From NCBI GenBank assembly GCA_029204225.1, contig CM055113.1, forward strand, positions 22,267,605 through 22,331,604: a stretch of DNA of 64,000 nucleotides. Reading direction: 5' to 3'. The translations under genes were made by a program, and so were the position numbers. A model generated the notes under the pieces. That model saw nothing but the letters and a program-made list of their open reading frames with translations, did no database searches and was not told the DNA's origin. Positions 38,292 to 47,959 of this stretch are shown here, piece after piece (positions within the stretch are counted from its first letter, which is position 1; the number at the start of each line of letters is the position of its first letter). This DNA is from Diphasiastrum complanatum. Its lineage: Eukaryota > Streptophyta > Lycopodiopsida > Lycopodiales > Lycopodiaceae.

Positions 38292-39146
38292 TTGGAGAAA
38301 AATACAGTTTCTCAACATAAGATAGCACCTTATACTATTATTAACAATGTACTGTATAGGGTTGGCGCTGATCAACAACTAAGAAGATGTCTCGAAACTG
38401 AAGATATTAAAAAGGTTGTACAAGCCTTACATTCAGAGGATGTTGGCGGACACTTTGCTTTAAAAAACAAAGTTAATAAAATATTGACTGCCAAGTATTG
38501 TTGGCCAACTATGTTCAAGGATGTATTGAATTATATTTGTTCGTGTGATCCATGCCAAACATCTGGAAAGCCCACAAAAGCAATGAATTGGCCGTTGACT
38601 CCAATCCTACCTCTTGCACCATTTGAGAAGTGGGGGATTGACTTTGTCGGTCCAATCAAACCTATGACTCGAAATACTAAGTGTCGTTATATTCTTGTTG
38701 AAACGAATTATGCTACAAAGAACATTGAAGCAGAAGCGACGAAACGAAACGATGCGAAAACTATCACAATGTTCTTATTCAAAACTATAATCACAAGATA
38801 TGGTTGTCCTCTTGAACTAGTAAGTGACCGTGGTACACATTTTCTAAATGACACAATACGGCTACCGACAACATATTTTCTGATTAAACACAGAAAGACA
38901 ACACCTTATAATCCAAAAGCAAACGGGTTGACTGAGAGAGCTAATGGAATACTATGCAAGGTCCTAAACAAGCTTACTATCGCACATGCGACTGATTGGA
39001 ATCAGAAATTACCTTCAGTTCTTTGGGCTTATCGAAACACAGAAAAGATCACGACAAAACAAACACCATATTTTCTTGCTTCTGGTATGCATCCTATTTT
39101 ACCTATTGAATTTGAGGTGACAAGTTTTCGTATTCAAGATCAATGA
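38292..39146 (+). CDS. Gypsy integrase, long intact frame
   Basis: This 284-codon open frame is the best preserved pol segment in the window. The zinc-binding module has H and H in ALHSEDVGGH and CDPCQTSGK. The catalytic core keeps all three acids: Asp in EKWGIDFVGP, Asp in VSDRGTHF, Glu in GLTERANGIL. The family would normally have a C-terminal domain of about 60-80 residues more, present in the minus copy at 32150-31926. Here a stop follows RIQDQ, where the sequence changes to a different element's leader. It would be part of a gag-pol polyprotein, so the Met at 38292 is not a true start. Upstream parts are broken, so expression is unlikely. Confidence 0.75.
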   Translation: MEKNTVSQHKIAPYTIINNVLYRVGADQQLRRCLETEDIKKVVQALHSEDVGGHFALKNKVNKILTAKYCWPTMFKDVLNYICSCDPCQTSGKPTKAMNWPLTPILPLAPFEKWGIDFVGPIKPMTRNTKCRYILVETNYATKNIEAEATKRNDAKTITMFLFKTIITRYGCPLELVSDRGTHFLNDTIRLPTTYFLIKHRKTTPYNPKANGLTERANGILCKVLNKLTIAHATDWNQKLPSVLWAYRNTEKITTKQTPYFLASGMHPILPIEFEVTSFRIQDQ

Positions 39147-40026
39147 AATCTGACCATTTTTTGGGAAATGACCTTCGCCGAACTCTCAGATACAAGATCT
39201 GACATAGATAAAACTATGGAAAACCGGACGAAGTTTTCTGACACAAGAAAATATAGTTTCTGAAGTTTGGCGAGGGTAAAAATCAAGAATTTCTATAATC
39301 TGGACCAGAAGAATCTTCGACGAACTCAAAAATAGTATTTTACTATAAATAGAATGTTTTGAAAACTCGACAAAAATTTTGGCGAAGGACCAAGAGTAAT
39401 ATTGGTATTTTTGCAAAAAAAGTGACTTTTTGACAAAAATATGACAATATGACAACTAATTTTCTGAAAACCCTTCTAATTTTGGTATTATTCTTCGTCG
39501 ACCTGGTAGTAGATAGATTTGAATCACACCTATGCATAGTGAATCAGACGAAGGTTCTTTTTCTGTATTTTTTGAGGGTTTTGGTGACTTTTTGTTGTTT
39601 TTTGACGATTTTATTTTATGTTTCTGAAAATCTGCTGGAAATTAATCTTCGCCCTTCAAACTGAAGGTTCTGTGATCAAAACCGAAGGTGGCTGCAACTC
39701 AGCAAAGGTTTCCTAAAAGAGGGTAAAAAGTTATCAGCTTTGATGACGATGTTTGTCTCTTTTTGACCAAAATTTGGCAGATTTGATCAATTTTTGTTGT
39801 TTTCTCGGATATCTCAGATCCAAATGGATCTTAAGATTGGTGATCTGAAAAGCTTTCCCTATTTTACAATCAAATTAGATTTCAAACAAGCAAATCCGCT
39901 CAAATCAAGCAAAATCAATCCCAAACTAACCCTAAAATGCAGATCTAACACTATTCATGCCACGACAAGATGCCTAATGCAAGCTATCCATCTAACAATC
40001 ATGCTACAAACTGAAAAATTGGCGTA
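39147..40026. other. Non-coding leader of a minus-strand gypsy-like element
   Basis: It lies between the truncated plus-strand integrase and a minus-strand primer-binding site. It has repeated GGCGA(A)G(G) and CTTCG(C/T) words (for example near 39175, 39270, 39380, 39650) but no protein frame with features. It is probably the 5' leader of the element whose LTR starts at 40051. Confidence 0.5.
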
Positions 40027-40047
40027 GCTCCCCGACAACGGTGTCAA
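40027..40047 (-). promoter_or_regulatory. Primer-binding site, minus strand
   Basis: The minus strand reads TTGACACCGTTGTCGGGGAGC, a variant of TTGGCGCCGTTGCCGGGGA. As in the element at 29641, the bases ATT separate it from the LTR end. Confidence 0.75.
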
Positions 40048-40050
40048 AAT

Positions 40051-40786
40051 TGTAGTGGGTATTTTCTTGCCTAACCTGAATCCAAGATCTAGTCAATCTA
40101 GCATCAAAGAGACGAAGTTAGATGTCATGCGAAGGTTCGTTTCCATGAGAGTGATAGTATAATTCAGATTTCAACATGAATGGAGGATCCAAATCTAATT
40201 CTAACATCCATTAACCCTAACCATTAACACTACAACCATTAACACTACGCATCCACAACAAAGATGGCTTACTCTTTCTCTCTCATAAAAAGTATAATAA
40301 CATACAATCCCAATAACATTCGGATCCAACAATTAGCAAAAACCAAAGAAAGCATGAGAGATGGAGGAAAAGTGACAGAGAGAAAGGACATTCATCAATC
40401 CATTTCTGAAGAAAACCAACCTGCTTTATTGAAATGAGAAAATGAACATGTGTAGGAACTCGAGTTGGTCCCTTTTTATAGTAGAGAGGAGGACCCTGGC
40501 CTCTGAATCCTATTGGTCCATTTCTGCCTCCCTAATTATTCAGATTTTAAAAAGAGTGGAAACCATCCAAATTGGAGGGAAACCCAACTTTATTCACTAA
40601 CTTGACATTTAGGCCCTGCGATATCAAAAGTCCCGCAAAAAGGCCTAAATGTCCTTTTATTGACTTTCTAATTAATCAAATCTCTATGTGATCATCGAGT
40701 TGGAATTACACATGCAGGGTGTCAAATCCCTCTCACTTATTAACTAGGGTTAGGATTGTCTTGGGATCCGCAAATCCTTCAACACT
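40051..40786 (-). repeat. LTR of a minus-strand gypsy-like element
   Basis: The plus-strand left edge is TGTAGTGGG, so the LTR 3' end on the minus strand is CCCACTACA, directly at the primer-binding site. A TATA box CTATAAAAAGG on the minus strand (40471-40483) marks the U3/R boundary. The right edge is uncertain: it may end here or run on to about 41452, because the next repeat has the same orientation. No second copy of this LTR part was seen. Confidence 0.5.
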
Positions 40787-41452
40787 TGGACATCCCAAGA
40801 ACATCAACAACAGGGATGTAAGGAGATATGCAAGAACTACAGCACCAACCCAGTCTATTTAGTGAACCTGAATGCTGATTCCTACATTAATTCACAAACA
40901 AGAAATGAAATCTAATCCACTCTAGAAAAGTAGGAGATCTAATCCACTCTACGAACCATAACCACACACAAAGGAGGGAAGGGCATGATCATGAATGCAT
41001 TCACTCAAGAAACAAGCATGACCAAGGAGCTCAATGGATGCACCTAAACTCGTGGAGACTCTTCTCATTTCAGCATGGAGTAGGTACATTTCACAAAAGC
41101 TCCTCTTCACAAAGAGGGAGTCTCTTAAATAAACAAGAGAGCTCCTTAGGTGGCATCCTATGGCATTTCCACAATACACAAATTACAAGTGGAATAATGC
41201 TCTCCACTAGAGATCACCATCAAAAGGTGGCTCACTCTACTTTCTCTAAGAGGGTTCTACTTGCATTTATTACTTTGCCTAGAAATACTAGTTCTTACAT
41301 GGTCATTCCATCTTTCGGGATTCACCATGAGGCTTACACAGTTTTTACTTGACAATATTGACTAGTATTCCTCGGCTCTCATACTTGGCTCTCAGTCTTC
41401 ATTTGTCTCATCTTCTCAGAGATCTCGTCGGTCTAAGATTAGAGGTGCTCTT
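40787..41452 (-). repeat. Dispersed LTR-like repeat B, copy 1 (inverted to copy 2)
   Basis: About 665 bp are the reverse complement of 62699-63364, with roughly 85% identity by eye. On the minus strand it holds TTATTTAAGAGACTCCCTC (about 41140-41122), a TATA-like promoter followed by a likely start region. It resembles the U3/R part of a plant LTR. It directly adjoins the methyltransferase-like relic. Confidence 0.7.
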
Positions 41453-41461
41453 GGGTAGCTC

Positions 41462-41926
41462 TGGCCGAGCATCTTGGGGATTCACCAAAATCAGCCAGCA
41501 CAAGTTGTTGATACTGGATTTTTCACAGGTGGTTTCCATGAGTGTGTATATTTTGGGTCATGCAAACTGTCTCTTTTTCCATTGTGGCAGTGGTGGAGAC
41601 AATTATTCAAAAGTAATTCCAATACATGGACACATTACTTTTCGGCTACACATTGCATGATAGATGTTGGTACCTCATTGCGTTTTCGTGGTGGCCATGA
41701 GAAAAGTCCCATGTTCATGCAATTTCTAGTGGAGACATTTTGCAAAAGAGATGGGGTTGTCTTTGATCCATTGGCTGGGTGCGGGTTGACTATTCTTGCT
41801 TGTAGAGCTGTTGGTCGACATTGGCGTTGCCATGGACTTTGACCCCCTGTTGTTGAATCATATAGCTCATCAATACAATACACAATTCCTATATTCCCCT
41901 ACTTTTTTCGATTGATTAAAAAAACA
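41462..41926 (+). pseudogene. Relic of an N4/N6-type DNA methyltransferase-like domain (C-terminal half)
   Basis: The plus frame 41474-41842 reads VVDTGFFTGGFHECVYFG, then SATHCMIDVGTS, then FRGGHEKSPMFMQFLVETF, then KRDGVVFDPLAGCGLTILAC and RAVGRH. A one-base shift near 41820 leads to IGVAMDFDPLLLNHIAHQYN and a stop at 41924. The pattern H-x-E-K-x-P ... F/L-D-P-x-A-G-x-G-x-T ... G-R-x-x-I-G-[IV] is the SAM-binding end of the N6_N4_Mtase family (PF01555) as in bacterial DNA methylases. The N-terminal half with the [DS]PP[YW] catalytic motif is absent. The relic starts where repeat B ends (41452), so it may have been cut by that insertion. Origin could be transposon cargo, transfer or an unusual host gene. 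Domain assignment is by motif recognition only. Confidence 0.55.
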
Positions 41927-42540
41927 AGTTTGCAAATCTCTAACATTAAAATATTTTTGCAAAGGACATTCCTTTTACTAGCCATGTTGTACCTATCAAT
42001 TCATAAGATGAGGAAGAGCATCTTGATGATTGGGATGTGGATGATTTCCAGAGCTATTAAGCTACCATATACCATAATGTGAATTCGCTAAATAGTTAGG
42101 CTTATTAACAACATACAATTTGGTAAACAGTGTTTTGCCATCTTATGCAGAAGCGATGGCTGCATCCATGGCCTTGATAGAGACTCCAGCACAACAACAC
42201 AAAACTATTGTTAGAAAGTCTTATGTGTTCATCGATGACGAGACAATTGACAAAGAAAATGATTGATACATTTTTCTTGGACGATAAAACGTTTGGATCC
42301 ATGTTTTTCATGAACAATTAGTTGTTATTTTGTTATCAGTTCAGATAAGCATTTACTCTATCCCAGAAAAAGCCAAGTTTAGACAAGCATTTACTTTATT
42401 TATTTATGGGCTGGTTGTTATAAGTAAATGTAGAGGTAATCAAGCTTATTTATCATACATCTACCATGTTGTTGATTGTGTATTCCTTATGAAGTGTGAT
42501 GTCCCAAAATTTACTATGCTCCCTATTACCATAAGCTGAA
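41927..42540. other. Downstream of the methyltransferase relic; acidic coding-like scraps
   Basis: Two short plus-strand stretches look coding: EEEHLDDWDVDDFQSY followed by a stop (about 42009-42060), and AEAMAASMALIETPAQQ ... VFIDDETIDKEND with a stop (about 42148-42267). They could be distal exons of the methyltransferase-like gene or of a transposon. Nothing proves a join. Confidence 0.3.
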
Positions 42541-43195
42541 AACCCTAAACCAAAAATTTTATATTCCAAAAAATCCGATACCCAAAACATCCGATACCCA
42601 AAAAAATCCGATACCCAAAAAATCCGATTCTAAAAAACTCGATACTCAAAATTTTCGATTCCAAAAAAAATCCGATATCATAATTTTTTATACAAAAAAA
42701 AAAATCGATATCAAAATTCGATATCAAAATCCGATTCCAAGTATTCGGTACCCAAACTTTTCGATTCCAAAAAATCCAATATTATACTTTTTTATACCAA
42801 AAAATTCGATACCAAAATTTGATATTAAAATTCGATACCAAAATTTGACTCCAAAAAATCCGTTACCCAAAAAAATTCGATACTCAAAATTTTTGATTCC
42901 AAAAAATCAGATATCATAATTTCCAATACCAAAAAAATTCGATACCAAAATATAATACTAAAATCCGATACCAAAATATGATCCCAAAAAATCCGATATC
43001 ATAATTTTTTATACCAAAAAATTCGATATCAAAATTCGATAGCAAAATTCGATGCCAAAAAATCCGATTCCAAGAATTTGATACTCAAAATTCGATACCC
43101 GAAAATTTGTATTTCAAAAATTCGATACCCAAAATAATCCAATACCAAAAATCAACTCCCAAAATTTTTTATACCCAAAATTTGATACCCAAGAT
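42541..43195. repeat. AT-rich degenerate minisatellite, unit ~12-14 bp
   Basis: The consensus is close to AAAAATCCGATACC, or AAAATTCGATACC, repeated some 45-50 times with substitutions and small indels over 655 bp. The repeat is not a telomere motif. An open frame on the minus strand reads a Gly-Tyr-Arg-Ile-Phe periodic peptide, an artefact of the repeat. Confidence 0.9.
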
Positions 43196-43925
43196 ACCAT
43201 AAGAAAGGTCACGTCTTATGGCATGAGGTAATGCATGTATTTTTTTAGCTATGCTTCCAAAACACTCTTTCTCTAGAATGGGACCCATATGTGAGGGATA
43301 AGGGTGTATTGGAATTTTTGCAATAGAAGGTTTGTGTCAAAAATAGGGAGAGCACCGACGATCACAGCTCGAAAACCAACTCGTTGCTCAGACTTTTGGC
43401 TCATAGAACGGTAAAATTCAGGGAAGAGAATGCCAAGGACATTCTAAAAGATCACACACCGGGGCGCTAAGTGAATGCCCGAACTCTGCAACAGTCCATC
43501 ATAGATTAAAAGAGATTGTTGGGAACATTGTAGAACACACATACCATTATCTACACATACCATAACATCATTGCCAAAATCAGCAGAATATCTTGGAAAA
43601 AAAACTCGCCAAACTAGCGATTTTCTTCCTCGCAAAATGTCTAAACTCAGCCCATTTATGTATGAATATATATTTTGATAGTCATAATTGTCTTTTATTA
43701 CTCTTTAAGTGCATAAAATGTAACTTAATATTTGCAATTTTTTTTAATTAACAACTATAAACAAATTATTTTGCTTATCAACATATTAAAAAGTGGTGCA
43801 AAAGACTTCTGGGATTGAATGTAGTCAATGGTTAGTGTAAAACAGAACCAGTGTACTAGTTCCATTCTTCTCTAATTTATTTATTTATATTTGTCCTCTT
43901 AGAATAATCCTCGAAGAAAATATCT
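43196..43925. other. No recognised gene
   Basis: AT-rich sequence with short open frames only. Confidence 0.4.
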
Positions 43926-44100
43926 ATATGGACCTTGGAACATCCCTTGAAAAACAATCTTTTGTCACCAGGGCAAGGGATATTCCAAGGTCCCTCAATA
44001 TATCCCTCAAAGAACACTCTTTTGTGAACATGACAGCCTCGAGGGATATTCCAAGGTCCTTTGATATGTCCCTTGAAAAAATCTATTTTGTTAGAAATAT
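43926..44100 (+). repeat. Three tandem copies of a ~60-bp unit
   Basis: Units begin near 43932, 43989 and 44054 with (C/G)(C/G)T(C/T)(C/T)(T/C)..AT(A/G)TCCCT(T/C)(G/A)AA and CTTTTGT. As protein the frame gives D-I-P-R-S-x-x-[IM]-S-L-[KE] repeats. It directly precedes the CACTA fragment and may have been part of its coding region. Confidence 0.6.
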
Positions 44101-44109
44101 CTTGTCGCA

Positions 44110-45830
44110 ATCTACTCGAAAAAATGTTGCCTGCAAAATACCACCATTGCAGCAAATGCATCTCATTGTGCATTTGGTGGATGAGGTGGCCATTGCAGGT
44201 ACATCATCTACTTTCGTCAATTGCCTATTCATCATCCTAGAGAATTGATATTGTGGTTATGACGTTCTGTCATTGATCGATATTATCAATACATGCACCA
44301 TCCATAGCCGATGGATGTCCTTTTAAGAATGATTTATGAAAACATTGAAAGTTTTCGTACGAAAAAGAGCAAGACCAAAGGGTAGCATGGCGGAAGGGTG
44401 GCTAGTGCAAAAATACATGGCTTATATCAGGGAGTTCCTTGCCGTAGCGATCCTTCGATTTCTCATCTCTAGAATAATAAGGATGAGGAACATGTTGATG
44501 GAGAGGTTCCTCAAGGAAAAGAAGCGATTGAGAAAATGAGCGAGTCCTTCAAGGAGAAGCTGAATAAATTCTGCATTCTTAATAGTGAAGAAATACAAAA
44601 GTGGATTTCGAGCTATGAAGAGGCTAGAACTCATAGAACAACCGCTCGAGCAACTTTCAGGAAAAGGCATAGAACACAACCATACCCACCTAACTTCATC
44701 CTTCTACCCAAGGACATGATACTCGATTGGTTACGCAATAAGAAGGCACGACAAACAACGAGAAAGTAACAAAGAGAGAGCAATAATTTGCAAGGGGGTG
44801 TAATTTTCATGTAAGCTATGTAAATCATTCACATCTTTAACTATTTTTATGTATTTACTTAATATGTGTGATGTATAGGGTAATATAGCTTGGAACATGA
44901 ATTCATGAATCAATATTTGTTATTTTCCTAACACAATATTTTGTTTTTTCTCATTCAATACAAAAAAGACAATGCATTGTAGATGCATGGATGACATTTT
45001 CGTACAGAGTGCATTAATAAAAATATAAACAACTATGATTGTGGAGTCATAGCAAATTTTACCCAAGATAGGTGAGCAAACATGGCTGACATCAATTTAC
45101 TCTCTTCTCAAGTTGATTATTGTGGGACAATCAATGACATCCTCAAAGTTGGATCTAGGCAATTCGGGTTTTTCATATCTGATGCCAAATGGTTCAAAGT
45201 TATTTGCAATGGTCCCCGTGCAACTGCGAAGAAAGATGATAGTGGTTATTTTGCCATTGACTCCACCAAGCTTTGGACAGATCAAAGTAATACATTTGTT
45301 TTTTCTCAACAATGTGAGCAAGTACATATGTCTTCAAGTGGTCAATGCTTTTGTATATCCAAGCAATTGTAGCATAACTATGGATACTGATTACGAGTCA
45401 ATATTTATGGAGACATCGAGCATAGATGGTCTTTCACCTTGAATATTCAGATCCTAGATGGTGATACATATATGTGATTCAAGTTGCTCCTCGATGTAAA
45501 ATAATTTTTGAAGATAGAGATGTCATGGAGGACATGATGTTGTCAATCGATGCACCTAAATAATATCATGATGGACTCGATGACACATTTTCAGAGGATC
45601 ATGTGCAAGCTTCACAAGCTAATGATGGTATTGAGCATGATGCATCATCGTCGGATGGATTGATGTCGCATGACACAGCTTCTCAATTTTCCTCGATGTC
45701 ATTATCCACATCAGCTTGTGACCATCAACTTCTTAATAACAAAGTTGTTGAAGATAATTGGATAGAATTAGAGATGGCTCGTTTGGTTTGGCAAATGACA
45801 ATGAAGAATTAGTCAATGAATAAGTGAGAC
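44110..45830 (+). pseudogene. CACTA (En/Spm) transposase C-terminal half with DUF4218 and DUF4216
   Basis: Plus-strand pieces in family order: KIPPLQQMHLIVHLVDEVAI (about 44131-44190) and MKTLKVFVRKRARPKGSMAE (44336 on), both DUF4218-like. Then EKLNKFCILNSEEIQKWISS and FRKRHRTQPYPPNF (44536-44769), and DUF4216-like VDYCGTINDILKVGSRQFG, FFISDAKWFKV and TKLWTDQSNTFVFSQQCEQV (45082-45330). The Ser/Asp-rich tail ends at 45812. Stops and frameshifts separate the pieces. The catalytic TNP2 core and the terminal CACTA repeats were not found. A related but more deleted copy is at 20554-21640. Confidence 0.7.
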
Positions 45831-46394
45831 ATTATGATGTATTACAACTCAAGATCTAGCTCAAAACTTAAAATCAACTATCACACCAAATCTAGCCAAT
45901 TGAATTTTTGACCTTGCTTTGGTCTCCAAGATGAAAACACTACTAATTGGAATCTCTTAATGTAAACACTAAAAATTAGAATATCTCATTGTAACATAGG
46001 ACTATTCTATATAGGCCTACATTGCTTTTAGATATATAAAACACATATCATGTTTTAATAATTTATTCTCTTAATTTGTTTCATGCCACCTCACACAAAA
46101 TATTCTTGATTTTGGTGACATAGAAATGCATAAAATAATTGTGTACAAAAGAATATCTTGTCATTGTTTGCCCCTTGTTACTTCATGACATTTCACACAA
46201 AATGTTTTTTATTTGCACATTTTTGTTTCATGACAATTGACATTTTGGTAGTACAAATGACATATTCACATGGAGGTACATGGAGTCACATGGAGGCACA
46301 TGGAATCACATGATTGTGCTACGTGTGGCAGAGCCACGCGTGGCAAATAAAATTTCCGTGGCTCTACCACGCACAACTTGAAATTCATTTCATC
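45831..46394. other. Non-coding, possible promoter region
   Basis: Short repeats of CACATGGAG occur at 46268-46310. Paired CGTGGCAGAGCCACGCGTGG words at 46323-46342 can form small hairpins with GTGGCTCTACCACG at 46359-46372. These lie directly upstream of the TATA box of the three-exon gene. Confidence 0.4.
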
Positions 46395-46402
46395 TATAAA
46401 AT
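46394..46402 (+). promoter_or_regulatory. TATA box upstream of the three-exon gene
   Basis: CTATAAAATG lies 220 bp before the first Met. A GTGCTCTCTCT(T) pyrimidine repeat (46437-46520) follows within the presumed 5' untranslated region. Confidence 0.45.
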
Positions 46403-46614
46403 GAAAATTTTCACTTCGGATTTTCATTCTTGGTTTTTGCTCTCTCTTAGTGCTCTCTCTTGGTGCTCTCTCTCTGTGCTCTCTTCATTTGTGATCTCTC
46501 TTTGTGCTCTCTCTTTAAGCTTTCATGCTCTCTAGCTTTAAGTTTTAAGCACTCTCTCTGTCACACATTAATCTTAGTTTTCTTGTCATCAATAGAAATT
46601 GGGCCTTAACCAAT

Positions 46615-47312
46615 ATGTGCACTCATATTAGGCACAAACGAGAAGCCCTAAGGAGGATGATTAGAGCAGGAAAGCGGAGGCCCGGTTGGGCTTCCAAAAA
46701 CGATTGGCACAAAGTTGAGGTGGAACAAAAGAATCCCAATCCCGATCGGTTTGCGCAACAAAGGGAGGCTACGCAGTCAAGAATTGCCCTATTGGGGCAC
46801 TCACATCTTGGTTCGGGGGGCAAAGCCAATATCCAAGCCCAATTTGTAAGTAATTTTCTTTTTATTTCATTTTAAGTAAATTTAGATTGTTTTTATTTTA
46901 TGTTATTGTTTTATTAATCAATCAATTTTGTTTTGTGACTTTAGATTAGTGATTTCGGAAGGCCTTTTGTGAAAGCCAAATACAAGATCAGGTATCAACA
47001 AGGATACTCAACTTTGGTGGATCACATGAAAGGGATATTGCCATTGGTAAAAATTAGCTTTTTATTGATTTTTGTGCTTTAGAATTACTAAATCTAAAAG
47101 GTGTTTAATCTAATGCTTGTATTTTTTTAATTTTGTAGAGAGGATCCACATCAAACGCACCAAGCAGAGAGGCCGATGATGAAAACGTTCCATTGGATCA
47201 AGGGGAGAAGAGAAAGAGGAAGAGGAAGAGGAAGATGAAGATGAAGATGCAAATTCCATTGAAGATAATTAAGTATCTATTTAGTTTATTATGTAATGTG
47301 ATAGATAAGTAG
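46615..47312 (+). CDS. Small intact three-exon gene, transposon-associated (LGSGG family)
   Basis: Exons 46615-46845, 46945-47046 and 47139-47312 join in phase 0 with canonical GT-AG introns to give 168 residues and a TAG stop. Exon 1 is basic: KRRPGWASKNDWHKVEVEQ, NPNPDRFAQQREATQSRIAL and GHSHLGSGGKANIQAQF. Exon 2 has DFGRPFVKAKYKIRYQQGY and exon 3 ends in a run of Lys/Arg. A TATA box lies upstream. NPDRF.QQRE and SHLGSGG also occur in relics at 22460-22550 and 23165-23490. Such blocks are found in plant Ptta/En-Spm transposon proteins, to my knowledge. The position just beyond CACTA remains supports a second ORF of such an element. An upstream exon is possible, since an acceptor-like ATTAG lies at 46627-46631. 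Function unknown; DNA binding is a guess from the charge. Confidence 0.6.
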
Positions 47313-47959
47313 GGGCTTTTGATATCCCATTTTCGAATCTATGTACTCTTTCTTTATCATAAATATAAAAGTTTTTTGTAATTTTGTACATGATTGTCTT
47401 TGTATCAATTTTGTATATGATTGTCTTTGATATCAAACAATCAATGAATCAAACAAACAATGATTTATTTATGAGCATATTGAAACATACTTCATTGTCT
47501 CCCTTGATGATTTTTGATACTTGTGATTGATCTTCTTTTGATGCCCTATCAACATCAACACCAACACCAACACCAACATGCAATAGTTAGTAAGTTAAGT
47601 AATGTATTAATTACAATTTAAAAAAACAAAAGTAACATTCTCTATCATACAATCTAAAAAAACATCAACTCACATTAGTTACAAAATGTTTTTTTAGATT
47701 TTGTTAGTGCAAACTTAGAGTGGAAAGTGACACAGATCTTATTTGGAATCAATTCATCGTTTGGTTTACATGTCCATCATGGTATCAATAGTATCTTTCC
47801 TATTGGAATCAAGTGAGGAGATTGATTCGATCCAACAGTCATTCAATAATCACATCTCTCACAGCAATCATTCAATAAGGGTGGTTCTTGTTGGGGTTAA
47901 TCTTACTCCTGCACACTCATAGGAATACACGGGAATCTGAGGCAAAAAACTCGACTATG
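47313..47959. other. No recognised gene
   Basis: AT-rich 3' flank. A direct repeat TGTACATGATTGTCTTTG(T)AT is present near 47388 and 47413, and a CAACACCAA(C) triplet repeat near 47549-47577. Confidence 0.4.

Noticed and set aside
42545-42727. Gly-Tyr-Arg-Ile-Phe repeat protein
   Set aside because: It is the translation of the AATCCGATACC minisatellite.
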